Source of the DNA: Zychaea mexicana
Taxonomy: Eukaryota > Mucoromycota > Mucoromycetes > Mucorales > Lichtheimiaceae
DNA: 64,000 nucleotides
Assembly: GCF_025766255.1 (NCBI RefSeq)
Contig: NW_026516703.1
Coordinates: forward strand, 124,001 to 188,000
Direction of reading: 5' to 3'
Program-made: the position numbers and the translations under genes
In this document: positions 1 to 12,930 of the stretch, piece after piece
How positions within the stretch are numbered: the stretch's first letter is position 1
Layout: every line of letters begins with the position of its first letter
The notes under the pieces: model-generated
What the model was told of the DNA's origin: nothing
Database searches by the model: none
What the model saw: the letters and a program-made list of their open reading frames with translations, nothing else

Positions 1-77
1 ATTTCCAATTTTCCTATCCAACAAGACACATACTCATATGTGTGGACTGACAATCGTCCTCTCCTTTTGCCGCATAG

Positions 78-2522
78 AAAACGAACGTGATATGGTTTCT
101 CAAGTTTTCAATAACGCCATCTCATCGCTCAACGAGGACGATCGTCAACTGGCACAAATTCAACAACTTTTGCCATTGCTACGACGCGGTATTGGTGTCC
201 ATCATGGTGGTCTCTTGCCAATCATGAAAGAAACAATTGAAGTTTTGTTCCAAGAGGGCTTGCTGAAGGTGCTCTTTGCTACTGAAACTTTCTCGATCGG
301 TTTGAACATGCCTGCCAAGACAGTAGTGTTTACAAGCGTACGAAAATTCGATGGCAAAGAGATGCGATGGGTATCATCCGGTGAATATATCCAAATGTCC
401 GGTCGTGCTGGTCGTAGAGGTCTTGATGAGCGTGGTGTTGTCATTATGATGATTGATGAAAAAATGGAGCCTGTTATTGCCAAGGGCATGGTCAAGGTAT
501 ATCACGATTTGTTTTTCTGTGCTAAAAATGATTGCTGCGTAGTTGGTCGCTAATACAACCGTTTTATCTGTTGCAGGGTGAATCTGATCGCATGAATTCC
601 GCATTCCATCTAAGTTATAACATGGTTCTCAACCTTTTACGAGTCGAAGGCGTAAGTCCTGAATTTATGCTGGAGCGCTGTTTCTACACTTTCCAAAATG
701 ATGCAAATATTCCAGATTACGAGCGAGGTATGTATGGGAGTGGATTAAAAGAGAGAGTGAAGAAGTTTGGCTATTTAAATATAAATTTATTTTGCGCTTC
801 AGATCTAACACACATCCTTACTCACTATTTGCAGATCTGGCTCAGCTGGAGGCTGAACGAAGGTCCGTGGTTGTACCTGACGAAGAAGAGATCGCCTCCT
901 ATTATGAAGTGCGCAAACAAATCGATACCTACACCCGCGACGTTCGTGATGTCGTCAGCCATCCTACTTACTGTTTGCCTTTCTTGCAGCCTGGTCGTCT
1001 TGTTCGTATCAAGCACTTGGATATGGATTTCGGCTGGGGTGCGGTGGTCAACTACTCACGAGCCAAGACGCACAAGAACAAGAATAATACCGACCCAGAG
1101 CCTGCCAATTTCATTTTGGACGTCTTACTCTTCTGTGAACAGAGCAGCTCGATGTCCAAAGATGCTGAGGGAAGAACAGTAGGAGTCCTACCCGCAGAAT
1201 CTGATGAAACGGGTGCTTTAATGGTAAGCTTTGCTGCACTTTATAACTATATCGATATCTCTTTTGATGATTGTGTTACTTACTAAATGACTTCATTTGT
1301 GTTAATTACAATAGGCTGTTCCAGTAGCACTCTCTGCATTGGAAGGTATCAGTCACATTCGATTGGTTCTACCCAAAGAAGTACGAAGCAACGATTCTCG
1401 CAAGTCTGTGTTAAAATCTATTCGGGAAGTAAAAAAGCGATTCCCTGATAATATGCCGCTTTTGGATCCGGTCGAAAACATGAACATCAAGGATCCTGAG
1501 TTCAAGAAACTTGTAGCGGTGAGCCTTTTTCTATGTCTGATTATGAATTTTTCTGATGATCATGGTGTACACAGCAGCTGCTAATATATACTTAAACCTT
1601 CTAGAAAATTGTCATGTTGGAGAAGACACTGCTGGCACATCCCCTGAGTCAATCTCCTGATCTACCAGTATTATATGATGCTTATGCTACCAAGGTTGAA
1701 TTGACAGAAAAAGTCAGAGCTATGAAGAAAAAGATCACCGAAGCACAATCTATTATTCAACTGGATGAACTCAAGAGTCGAAAGCGTGTGATGCGACGGT
1801 AAGGACTTCTTTATATTTACTTTGGCTTTTTCGACGTATATAAAGGCTCATGAACTGATAATCATCGTTTCACGTTTCTATTCGTAGACTTGGATTCACT
1901 ACACAAGCCGATGTCGTTGAGATGAAGGGCCGTGTGGCATGCGAAATCAGCACGGGTGACGAGTTACTGCTAACTGAAATGATTTTCCAAAACGTGTTTA
2001 ACGAGCTCACTGCGGAGCAATCGGTAGCACTTTTAAGTTGCTTTGTGTTTGACGAAGAGGTGGATCAAAAGGCACGCATGCAGGAAGAACTAGCTGCACC
2101 TGTGCGGATGATGCGGGATACAGCTCGTAAGATTGCAAAGATCGCAAAGGAATGCAAGATGGATATCGACGAGGACGAATATGTTGCCAAATTCAAGCCC
2201 GAATTAATGGATGTTGTATACGCGTGGTGTCAGGGCGCTAAATTCCACCAAATTTGTAAAATGACTGAAGTATACGAGGGTTCGCTTATCCGTATTTTCC
2301 GACGCTTAGAAGAATTATTACGGCAGATGAGTGCTGCTGCAAAGAGTATCGGTAACACTGAACTGGAAAACAAATTCTCAGATGGTAAGTTTTTACACGA
2401 TCTTTCTTTTTCCTTCTTAGTATCGTATATTAATATGTCATTGTTTTCTTTTTTTCCTGTAAAAACTAGGCATTAGCAAAATCCATAGGGATATCATTTT
2501 CGCTGCATCTCTTTACTTGTAA
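78..2522 (+). CDS. MTR4: MTR4/DOB1-type exosome RNA helicase, 3' part
   Basis: Ski2-like DExH RNA helicase that feeds nuclear RNAs to the exosome as part of TRAMP-type complexes; 5' end lies outside the window. Exons read as 78-496, 577-727, 835-1223, 1315-1518, 1605-1798, 1888-2384 and 2470-2522, all with GT-AG introns that keep frame. Seen: [44 protein letters not shown] and the motif VI segment [15 protein letters not shown] of the second RecA domain, then the winged-helix and arch/KOW-like insert ([17 protein letters not shown]), and the C-terminal helical DSHCT domain ([24 protein letters not shown]). The ending SLYL is typical of MTR4. The arch region marks MTR4 rather than SKI2 or BRR2. 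No break is seen. Confidence 0.93.
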
Positions 2523-3245
2523 TTTCATTAATTCATTCTTTATTTCTTTCCCTGTTTACCTTCTTTTCATATGCATTGCCGACAATAGTAACAGCACAAA
2601 CACATATTTTACTATTTGTTTCAATTTACATACGGTTTTCCTGTACATGCATGTTTGTCACTACCTTGAGCGTCAAAGCGATCCATTTTTTTGGAAGAAC
2701 ATGGCGATAGTTGAACCGTATCGAGGCTATAGATCTTTTTCAGACGACAAAGCTTCATCTTTGACTTAATGATACATATAATGGCTATGATATATACTTA
2801 ACAAGATGTATGCTTTTCGATTTATACCTGTAACACACTACAGACGCGTTGATATGTCTGGATATGGTGTACGAGTTAAAGCTATAATTTTTGAGGAGAG
2901 TAACGCTTGGGTTTACCTTTGAGGGCTTGTTATGAAGGGAACGTCGACTCAAAGTCCATCAAATTGAAAGCTGTTCTATCCCTGACAATCAAACAACTGG
3001 ATTCCATATTACTATTTCTTTATCAAATATTCCATATATTCAAGTCGTGGAAGATTAAAAAAAGAGATGCTTATTTTTTAGTATCTTTGAATCATGTGCT
3101 CACTTTCCTCGAACGAAAATTGACGTATTTTTTTTAGTAATGCATAGGCGAATCTCAGTTGAGATAGAAAAAAAGCATCCGCTGGCATAAATTGGGAGAG
3201 CTTCCCTTCTCTTCCTTTATTTTTTTTTGTTTTCCGGGAAGTTTA
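2523..3245. other. intergenic: MTR4 3' flank and WD40 gene promoter
   Basis: About 720 bp between two same-strand genes. Only short stop-rich ORFs occur. A T-rich pyrimidine tract lies at about 3218-3232 just before the WD40 start codon. No RNA gene or repeat was recognised. Confidence 0.5.
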
Positions 3246-5593
3246 ATGGACGCGCTGCCAATACACCAAAGGCATACTTCATCTGCTACAGGAAGTCGCG
3301 CAGGCAGTACAAGCGGTAGCACGGGCAGTGGCGCTGGTGGTGGCAGTGGTGGTGGCGGGTTGAACATTTTAAAATCGCCTTCAGGATTAAGCCCATCGTC
3401 AGCTGCTGCTGCTGCTGCAACTAGTACAGCAGGCAGCACACAACGCGATCAACAAGTCGAAAAGCTTCTTAAAGAAGTCAGACATTTGAAGCAAAAAGTG
3501 GATATCCTCGACAAGGAAAACATTGCTTTGAAAAAGAGCATTTACGATCTGTCGGCACGTTACGCTGCTTCAATCTCACAAGGTGGTCTTTCTTATCGTC
3601 CGGGTCCATTTGTGATTGAGAATGACACGGCAGCTAGTTCAAAGGCAATGATCGGATCAAAAGCCCAAGAAGTTATTTCAATGGCGGTAAAAGAGGCTGG
3701 TGGAAATGTCGATGGCTACCAACCAGGTAAGTGGACGTTAAAGATAACAGTCCGGGAAACTATGGACAAAAAAAAAAGAGCTAACATGGATGAATAATAT
3801 GTGTCGGCTAGGTTATACACATGATGGAAAAGCATTCGAAATGCGATACGAACTCAAAGTAAGTCGGGTCACTTTTTGGCTTTGGGGATTTGTGGATCAA
3901 TGCTAAATACGCTATTGCTGCTCTTGTTATCAGGGTCACACTGCTGCAGTATATACAGTCGAATTCTCACCTAATGGAAGCTTACTTGCATCTGGTTCTT
4001 TTGATAAAACCGTGCGGATATGGGATACTGCATCAGCTCAAAAGGAGGTTAGTTACATCTCGAAGATTAGGGGCGGTTTTTATCTGGAATACGTCGATTG
4101 ATGAGTCTCTCTATGCATGTGATGTTTTGTTAGATGATGTGCCTCAAGGGCCATACGCTCAATATATCGGATGTAGCTTGGACTTCCGAATCTAATATGC
4201 TTGTATCTGGAGGTTATGACGAAACTTGCAAAACTTGGGATGTGGAAACGGGAAAGCTTACTGGAAGCTTTGATATGGAAGGCTTTGTTCAATGCGTGAA
4301 TTGGGATTTCATGAGTAAGTTCTGTACCCGTTACGATCACAAATCCGCCAAGTGTTTGATTTTTCTTTCTAAAGTTATTCTCTTGCTTCAGATTCCAATA
4401 TATTCTATGCTGGTACTTCTCGCAAGGTGCTTGCAACTGTCGACACACGTGTACCTTCTCCTAACAACACAACAGTGATACGAAACGATGCCATGGTCAA
4501 TACCCTCTACGCCTCAAGGGATGGTGTTCACGTGATTACAGGCGATGCACAGGGCATGCTAAAAGTTTGGGATATACGATCACGTACGTAGAACTATAAA
4601 GCACAAGGGAGAGGATCGGCCATCTTTAACATTAACGGATTATCTAATCGTAAAAAAACAGAAACATGCATATCTAGCACTGCCAACGGTACCGGAAAGA
4701 TGCCTATTACACATATAACTATTGGACGGCGCAGAACGGATGCATCACGGAGAGCCGGTGGGTGTTTCTTTTAAAAGGTGGACGGTACAGGTTTAATTTT
4801 GCAACGTTGGTGTGCTAACTGAGCTCTCTATTTAGTGGATGACTATGACGAACCACGATATATGGCTGTCAATAGCTTTGATAACAGTACGTGAGCATTG
4901 AGAAAGAATGATAATAGTGTTGTCGAATCACCCACTCACCTATAATGATGTTTCGTATAGTCCTACGAATCTATGACCGCGGCATGGATCCACCAAAATC
5001 AGATACCCGGTTGGTTCATACACTGAAAGGATTCAAAAACAAAAACTGGCCTGTTAAATCTTCATTTTACTGTGGAAGCGGATGTAAGTATCTGGAGCAA
5101 AAAATTGCGGAATCGTTGATATGCAAAGTACATGCTATTCCTCCAACAGCGTCTTAATCTTCCTGTAGACAACGCTTCGATTCTTACACGACCTTCGGCA
5201 GCGACAGTTGGTGATAAAGAATCTGACTCACTCCTCGGCTCTGGTGGTGACTATCTAGAGCTTCCAGAGATGAAAGAGGAAAAGAGCGTACTACTTGCTA
5301 CAGGAAGCGCAGATCCATATGCATATCTCTACAATGTGGGCGAGGTAAGCATAGAAAATAATTTTTTCGTGTATGCAAATTATTCAGAAGAGACTACTAA
5401 TTTTTCAATTATACTGCTACTACGGTTATAGGATAGCGCAGAATTAATGCAACGACTTGAAGGCCACACTGATCGAGTGTATGCTGTCAATTTCCATCCA
5501 ACTGAGCCGATTCTTGCGAGCGGTTCTGCCGACTTTACAGTCAAAGTCTGGGGACCCACTCTGTCACGAGGGAAAAAGAAAACGATTGTTTAA
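3246..5593 (+). CDS. WD40-repeat protein with Gly/Ser-rich and coiled-coil N-terminus
   Basis: Ten exons: 3246-3726, 3812-3858, 3934-4047, 4134-4314, 4392-4583, 4662-4757, 4836-4886, 4961-5083, 5169-5344, 5432-5593. The ATG at 3246 (MDALPIHQ) was chosen over the upstream in-frame ATG at 3192 because the earlier stretch is a T-rich leader; this is not certain. N-terminus: Ser/Gly/Ala-rich linker, then a predicted coiled coil (about residues 70-105, [20 protein letters not shown]). Then WD repeats: [71 protein letters not shown], and a last [29 protein letters not shown]. At least six repeats make a propeller used as a protein-binding scaffold. The specific orthologue is not recognised; the C-terminus ends in a short basic tail. 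Confidence 0.85.
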
Positions 5594-5806
5594 ACAAGCC
5601 TGTATACGGCTTTTTTGTATATCATCATTTACTGTTTAATTGCCTAAAAAGCTTGTACTGTACATACAAAGAAGAAAATCAGCAACCATTTATAACAGCA
5701 ACAACACAAATTTATTTATTTTTTTCTGGACTTCCGGATTATCAATTTAACGGTCGCTTTCCCCACCCCCCTTCTTTCCTTTCTTTCTAAATTTTATCTT
5801 TTCATC

Positions 5807-8800
5807 ATGTCCTCTTCACGCCGAAGCACGGTGTTAAGCTCGTCACCGTGGTTTGGATCAAGCCAGTCTACTCGCTCCAATCGCCGCGTCACCTTGAATG
5901 ATAGTAACGACGACCAAACAGCTCACAATGTACAAGAAGAACGGCCGAGTTACGGCACCAACGTCATATCATCTGCGTCAGCTGCACCAAGCGTTCTGTC
6001 CACGTATTCTTTGCTACCACCATCACCAACAATCACGTCAGACTGGCTGAAAACAGAGTCCGGTAGAACTCCTTTATTGGACGCACCTTTATACCATCCT
6101 TCGCCACCAACAGTGTCAACAATTAATGATGATTGGCAAGCGGCCTCATCCAGCAGATCAACTGACACTCCCTTAGTCAAGCGACGACACAGCAAAAAAA
6201 AGTATAATATCATACCATTCTCCTCAGCCTCAACTCCACCAGATCCACAGGATCCGGTGTCGTTGTCACAGCTTGTCGCGCCGCCTACAGCTGGCAGTAG
6301 TGATTACAAGAGGTGCCAGCAAAATCATACGCGTAGTCATCTCGTCGAGTCGATGGGAAGAACAGCTCACGACCCCGTGTCATCGTCTCAAGTGCTTACG
6401 CAGCAACGAGAGCAGTTTGCATCTCAACTGTCTCAATCACGCCCTCGCAGTAACGCTCCCACAACGACAAGGCCGCGGTCGGAATTAGCAGCACGTCCAA
6501 CAACAGCTGGTGGACATCGAGATCATCGAATTATGGCGTTAGCTGAAGGACGAGGTGTTGCAGCAGAAGTTGGTGTATGCATTATTCATGCTACAACAGG
6601 CGAATGTATTCTATCTCAGGTACCTTTACAGCTCATTGATATCTGTTTATCTCAAGATGACACGAACATGTTAAAGTAAAGACATTCATATTTGAATTGG
6701 TCTCGGTAAATACAGGTCCCTGACTCTCAGTCGTATGCACGCACTCTACACAAGATCCACTTGAATGATCCACATAAGGTAAGAGTAAAACAAATGTTCT
6801 GGTGGAAAGGAGGCTATGGTTTTCTTCTCAACGTATAATAATATGCCTTAAATAAAACAAAACCAGATTCTGATGGCGAATACTGCACTGGAAGCTGGAG
6901 CAAGCCAGCTCTACCAACTAATAGAACATCACATTCCGGATACATCAATCATAGCTGTTCCTCGAAAATATTTCAACAATGATTCTGGTAGCGATAAGAC
7001 AAAACTAACAACACCATAGATCAGGATTTTGATGACTAATTGCTTTTTCTTGTTGCTAATTATCCATTATTAGGTATGAAGGCTATCCAGGACTTTGGCT
7101 TACTGGAAGATGCTGCAGCTTTGCTTCTCGGATTGTCATCCAAGTATGTATGAGTTCTCAGCTCCATGCTGTCATACGCGTTTACATTATGAGGATAGTG
7201 CTAATAATTACTTAACATAGATATTATTGCCTTGCTGCAGTGGCAGCTGCATTTCGGTAGACGCTTCTCCTATCATGATGATTTACGGGCGTGAGATTAC
7301 TAAATCACAAAGCACTCATTTACTGCTATAATTACTATAACAGATATGTCTCTGAACATGAAGGGATAAGCTTTGTGGATCACACTGTAAAGTTTTCTTT
7401 TCAAGGTGTAGAAGGTAGTGACATACGTTCAAGTCATTAAACACAGAGGAGGAGAGTCCACATTTCTTTTATTAATTATCATATACTAATGTATGATAAT
7501 AAATCTAGGAACAATGCTCATCGGTAAGTATGTTGACGAAAAACCATGAAAAACAAGAAACGGTTGAATTCAGCATGGAAACTCACGATTATGTGCATTT
7601 ATCAAATCGTTTTATCGATGTACCATTGTTAGACATTGTCACTGCCAAGAACCTTGAGATCGTATCCAACACTGTCAACCGTTCTAGCAAAGATACTCTT
7701 TTCGGCGTAGTCGATCACACAGTGACACCTATGGGCGCGCGACTTTTGCGAACGAACCTTTTACAGCCAAGTACAAACGAGGATGTTATCCAAGGTCGGC
7801 TAGATGCGGTTCAGGAGCTCGTCAGCCGTGAGAGCTTCTTGTTCAATGTTCAGTCTGCTCTGAAACCTGTGACTGATTTGGATCATATCATTGCCGATAT
7901 TGCCAAGATCCCAGTCAAGCAACAAGACGTCCATTACGCCGAGTGCAAGATCAACCATGTCATCCGTCTAAAGACCATGATGACCGCCCTTAAAAGTGTT
8001 GCTACAAGTCTACAGTCATGTTCGAATACTTTATTAGTCACTATTTGCGAGGTAGATATTCTCTTAAAAGCAAAGTCAAGACTTTAAAAGCATATAATTA
8101 TTACTTACAGCACATCCTTTTTTCTGCTTCTTGACACATTTTATACAGATTCTCTCTGATTCAAGACTGGGTAAGTATATTGCGATAGCAAAAGGAAATT
8201 GAACAGTGTCCTTATTGATATCTCTTTTATATATCTTCCTACTTTATAGATGACTTACAAATGGCGATCTCTGAGACGTTACATGACGACGTTGGAATAC
8301 AGAAAACAAGTTTGGGGTTGAGACATCAGCGATGCTATGCTGTAAAGGTATGTTATAACACGATTTTTATAAAATCACATACCTTTTCGATACACAGTTG
8401 TCACCATGCTTACTCATAGCTTTTATATAAGTCTGGTGTCAACGGTCTCTTAGATGTTGGTATGTTTCATTCAATTATGATGATTTGATGAGTCCATGCG
8501 TAACAAAATGCTTGGGTCATTTTTAGCACGTCAAACGTATAAAGAAACTATCGAGGATATCTATGAATTGGCCACAGAATATACTGGTAAAACTCTCTTC
8601 CATCTTCATTGTGTTTAGCGGTGACCAATTCGGCAAAAAATGTTAGAACGTAAGATTCACCTTTTATTTAAAACAATAGAATCAAGCGGTCTAAACATCA
8701 AGCTGCAATTCAATGCACCCAAAGGGTTCTATCTCTCGTTGCCAGCAGATCAGCTCGAAGAGAGCACGATACTGCCCCAAGTGTTTATCAACGTGGTAAA

Positions 8801-11125
8801 GAAGAAAAAGCAGTACACTTTTACGACTTTGGAACTGGTAGGTGGTGGACACTTTATTTGCTCTTCTACAATCATCATAGTGATGCGGGCTGTATTCTCG
8901 AATTATCATACATAAGCATTTGTCGAATTATATAGCTAATTTTTAACAGCTGCAAAAGAACAGTCGTATGAACGAGTCTTTGACCGAGGTCTACCTTATG
9001 TCCGACAAGTATGTATGCGTGATGGTTTTTCTGTGTGGGGATTTTGTTGATGTCGTTGCTTCTGACGCGTGCTCTTTTTTTTTGCCACGTGTATACATAG
9101 AACTGTGACAGACCTCCTTCAAGTATTTCGTGCCGACATTGGCGTTCTGTATAAAGTTTCAGAAGCTATTGCTATGTTGGATATGCTATTGTCATTCGGA
9201 CATTGCTGCTCACTCTCGGAGTACGGTATGCCTTACAGCCTTCATTACAGTATCTTTATTTTGAGATACACTGTTTTCCAAACATCTCCATTGTCATTAT
9301 ACGTACCACCCACTTGATATACTATATAGCAATTGCTAATGGTATTGATCATTTACATTTTTATTATAGTTCGACCAGAGTTTACCAACACACTAGCCAT
9401 CGAAGCTGGTCGCCATCCCATCATGGAAAGAATCCAGCAAGAGCCTGTCATTCCTAATGACACATATACATCCTTATCTTCCAGCTTTCAGCTCATTACT
9501 GGTCCAAATATGAGTGGAAAGTCAACATATATCAAGCAGATAGGCCTACTGACAATCATGGCACAAGCTGGTTCATTCGTTCCTGCCACATATGCATCGT
9601 TTCGTCTATGTGATCAGGTAACTTTTATATACGTACCGACAAAATTCCTACAAGTGTTCTATATTTGTGATGACTGACAATTTTTCATACCAAGATACTC
9701 TCCCGGCTTGGAAACGACGTTTATGTTGAAGTCAATACATCATCGTTTATGGCCGAAATGCGCGAAGCAGCGTATATCATTCAGAACGTGACTAATTCGA
9801 GTCTGGTGATTATCGACGAGCTTGGAAAAGGTACATAACTGAAAATTTGTAGAGTGATGGAGCTCTGCTTCTGATTGTCGGTGTCGTCAGCCACAAAAAT
9901 CAGAAACTCAACTCAAATCAATCGTTTTCTTTAAGGAACTGCACCCTACGATGCTTTAGGGATTGCTGCATCTATCAGCGAATACCTCATTAAATCAAAG
10001 GTATGTTCTATGATGATAAGCAATCTCAGTATGTAACAATCACAACAACCTTGTACTCTTCTTCATTATCTCTTTGCTAGGCCTATTGCTTCTTTACCAC
10101 TCATCTGCATCAGCTCACGCGGGTCCTCAGTGTGTATCCTAATGTGGTTAATCTTCAGCTTAAGGTTGATATTGTAAGTTTGTTTAAAGCTTTACTCTCC
10201 AAAGCGTATGGACGAATCTTAAGTGATTGAAAAAAAAAACAGCTCCTCATCAATAGTAAATGTCATATTCTAGCACGAGAATACAGAGAACAGAGTTTGT
10301 ACCCTTTCGTACTCATACACTGTCAAGGATGGCTCTGTCGCTACTGATCAGCATTACGGTATATTAAATATAATTGCATCTTGAAATACATTGAAAGCTT
10401 TGTTACTACTAGAATTCTTAACTTGCAATAATCCCACATTAGGTCTTAAGACAGCCCAGCTCATGGGATTCCCGAAAGATATAATTGCTTGCGCCCTTGA
10501 ACTGACTGCAAAGGTAAGAAAATGAGGTGAGACTGGTGTGGTCAAAGTCCTCCTCGGTCCAGTCATAAAAACATTTTTCAAACGTGTTTTGTCTAAAAAA
10601 TCGTATATAGCTTGCAGCAGATACATCCGAGCAACAACAGGAATCGGACGACGCGCGTATGAAATCTGGATACTCTTCAGAAGATAGTGGCTTACACGCT
10701 AGTAGTTATCAAAACAACAACAAAGCAGGTCAAGTAGAAGTAGCAGCGGTTGCAAAAAGAGGGCAAGACAAGGATAGTGTTTCGCAAACCCCGAGTAATA
10801 GTCTAACGACGACTACCAATGCCGCCGCACATCGCAAAATTCTTTTGTGGGCAAGTATTACAAGGCAATGAAAAAGAAGGCTAAATATTGGGAAGGAGAT
10901 AATGATTATAAGATCACCATTTGTAATATTCCCCCCACCCCTGCTATATAATATTAGTTTGCGGACAAGATGATCCAAAATCAAGGCGCACCGGATGATA
11001 TATGGAACAGCCAACTGCATGATATTAAAGATGTGCTTCGTCACCATCTTTTCGGTATTCGGCAATCAACAACAGCCACTGTTGCTGAAGCCACCATGGA
11101 CAATGCTAATAATGGAGACATGTAG
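5807..11125 (+). CDS. MSH4: MutS homologue 4, meiotic crossover factor (23 exons)
   Basis: MSH4 pairs with MSH5 as a sliding clamp that stabilises recombination intermediates in meiosis. Exons: 5807-6619, 6716-6778, 6867-6987, 7074-7143, 7221-7256, 7344-7414, 7509-7522, 7633-8051, 8149-8170, 8250-8347, 8432-8459, 8527-8586, 8680-8837, 8950-9008, 9101-9225, 9370-9617, 9695-9830, 9936-10000, 10081-10173, 10274-10358, 10443-10513, 10611-10850, 10958-11125. An N-terminal Ser/Pro-rich stretch of roughly 240 residues precedes the MutS core. MSH4-like marks: [60 protein letters not shown] segment, [15 protein letters not shown] (Walker A), [19 protein letters not shown] (Walker B and signature) and FFTTHLHQL. 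No N-terminal mismatch-binding domain with the Phe-X-Glu motif is seen, as expected for MSH4. The last intron reads in frame only with a GC donor. Confidence 0.92.
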
Positions 11126-11505
11126 CCTATGACTTATATTACAGCTCTAAGAAATAATAATAATATTGATGTTGTTTCACTCTTAAAACTCAATTTTACT
11201 GCCGTTTTTGCCCTGAATGACATACTAAGACACTATTACATAGTACAGCAACTGTGACAGAAGGAAAAAATGCAGACAATAGGGAGGATTGTATGATAGT
11301 TGTAGTCGAATGTAACTTGTCCGATTATTGTGTATGTATATGAAGCTCGTCAGCTCATATGTGCTGTATCACATGAATGCAGTGCTGATTGCTGAGTGTA
11401 CAAGTAATCTGACAGCACTCAGGGACGCGTCGTCGCGTGCGGACATTTTTACTACACTTCCTTCTTTGACGCGTTATACTGACAACAAACAAGGAGAGTC
11501 AGGAA
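11126..11505. other. intergenic between MSH4 and RAD57-like gene
   Basis: 380 bp holding the MSH4 3' end signals and the promoter of the next gene. No separate coding feature is supported. Confidence 0.5.
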
Positions 11506-12930
11506 ATGGAAAAAGTCGCGAAACGCTTAGGAGTATACTCCAAACTGGAGAAAGGTAAAAACATAATGTCGGTCCATTTGTTTGCTAATTTACTTGACGT
11601 TTATAAAACTCTTAATACATATCGACGTGGTAGTGGGACTTGAATCGCCAAACGATGTGTTAATGAAAACAGTCGGTGATCTACAAAGAATTTTAAATAC
11701 TGGTGAAGCCGAGATCCTCGAACTGTTTCAAGCTGCTGCAGCCGAAGTATATCCTTGGAGGGAGCGACGCGAACTAGTAGTGCTCTCAACTGCCAACACC
11801 AATAATAGTCATATAACCGAGACCATTACCACGGGCGATCAAGTTATTGATCGCATACTTGGAAGCGGGCTTCCCTTGGGTTCTGTAACTGAAGTTGTTG
11901 GAGAGAGGTGCGTATTTTTGCCTTCGCTATCCCACCTGTCAATGTACAGGACGATGCAATTGCTACTCGCCCTTTTGCTGATTCCAGGTTACATATAAAA
12001 TTTACATGCAGCTCGTCAGGAAAAACACAACTATGCCTTCAGCTCTGTTTATCCGCACAAAAGCCTGACGCTTCTATACACGGAGGTGAGCTATCTTTTT
12101 GTCCTAGCACTCTTTGTCTCTCTGTGGCATTGGCTAAGGAAATATTTTCTTCTATAAGGATGTAGCAGTTGTTAATGCACCATTCTATTTAAAAACATAC
12201 AGCTTCAGTCTATCTCCACAGCGAAGGCCATTTTCCGGCCGTTCGACTGAGTCAAATAGCACAAGCATATGGTCAACAGTACAACCTCAATCCCGACATA
12301 ATGAAACGCTCCATTCACACCATGCATCTTCCTGACCGAGAAACACAATATCGTGTGTTAAGCTACCAGCTACCTGTATTACTATCACGACACAAGAATA
12401 TCAAGCTTGTGGTAATCGATTCAATCAGCGCACCTTATCGTGGCGACAATAGCAGCGGCGGAGAAAGATTCGAACGCATGAATGAAATTTGCGAGGTTGG
12501 ATCGAGGTTAAAACGGATAGCACACGAGTATAAGATTGCGGTGGTCGTAATCAACCAAGTCTCTGATACGTTTGTGGCTGCGACCAATCACAACAACAAC
12601 AACAACAATAGTAACAATAGTAACAGCAGCAGCAGCAATGCCAATAGCAATGATCCACACGAGGAGCTTTTGGCACTTTGGATGGACTTCAAATTGGAAG
12701 GGTTCAAGAGATCGCCAATCAATATGTTTTGGCCATCGCTGACCAAAAAACCAGTACTGGGCAAGTCGTGGGCAACGTCAGTGACTACACGAATTCGGCT
12801 GGCACGATCCATTATGACAGATATTGCACCGACACGTAGAGCATTGTTTGTTGAATTTTCACCTTTAGCCTCTCGATCTGGTTGTGAAATTGTTATTGAC
12901 GACGGCGGTGTACGATCAAGACTGTCGTAG
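11506..12930 (+). CDS. RAD57: RAD51 paralogue of the RAD57/XRCC3 type
   Basis: RecA-fold ATPase that helps RAD51 filaments form in homologous recombination. Exons: 11506-11554, 11634-11907, 12012-12085, 12203-12930. The ATG at 11506 (MEKVAKRLGVYSKLEK) gives an N-terminal helix-hairpin-helix-like stretch (GLESPNDVLMKTVGDLQRIL). Then TGDQVIDRILGSGLPLGSVTEVVGESSSGKTQ, where Walker A (GESSSGKT) is split by intron 2; then YLHSEGHFPAVRL, LVVIDSISAPYRG (Walker B) and VVVINQVSD. After the last motif is an Asn/Ser-rich run (about 12588-12650) before the conserved end (PVLGKSWATSVTTRI, LFVEFSPLA). The GLPLG/SEGHFP pattern and C-terminal layout fit RAD57/XRCC3 better than RAD51, RAD55 or DMC1; the exact paralogue is inferred. 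Confidence 0.82.

Noticed and set aside
7530..7632. ORF start MLTKNHEKQ as an MSH4 exon
   Set aside because: Reading through gives non-conserved text; the acceptor at 7631-7632 restores [14 protein letters not shown] in frame.
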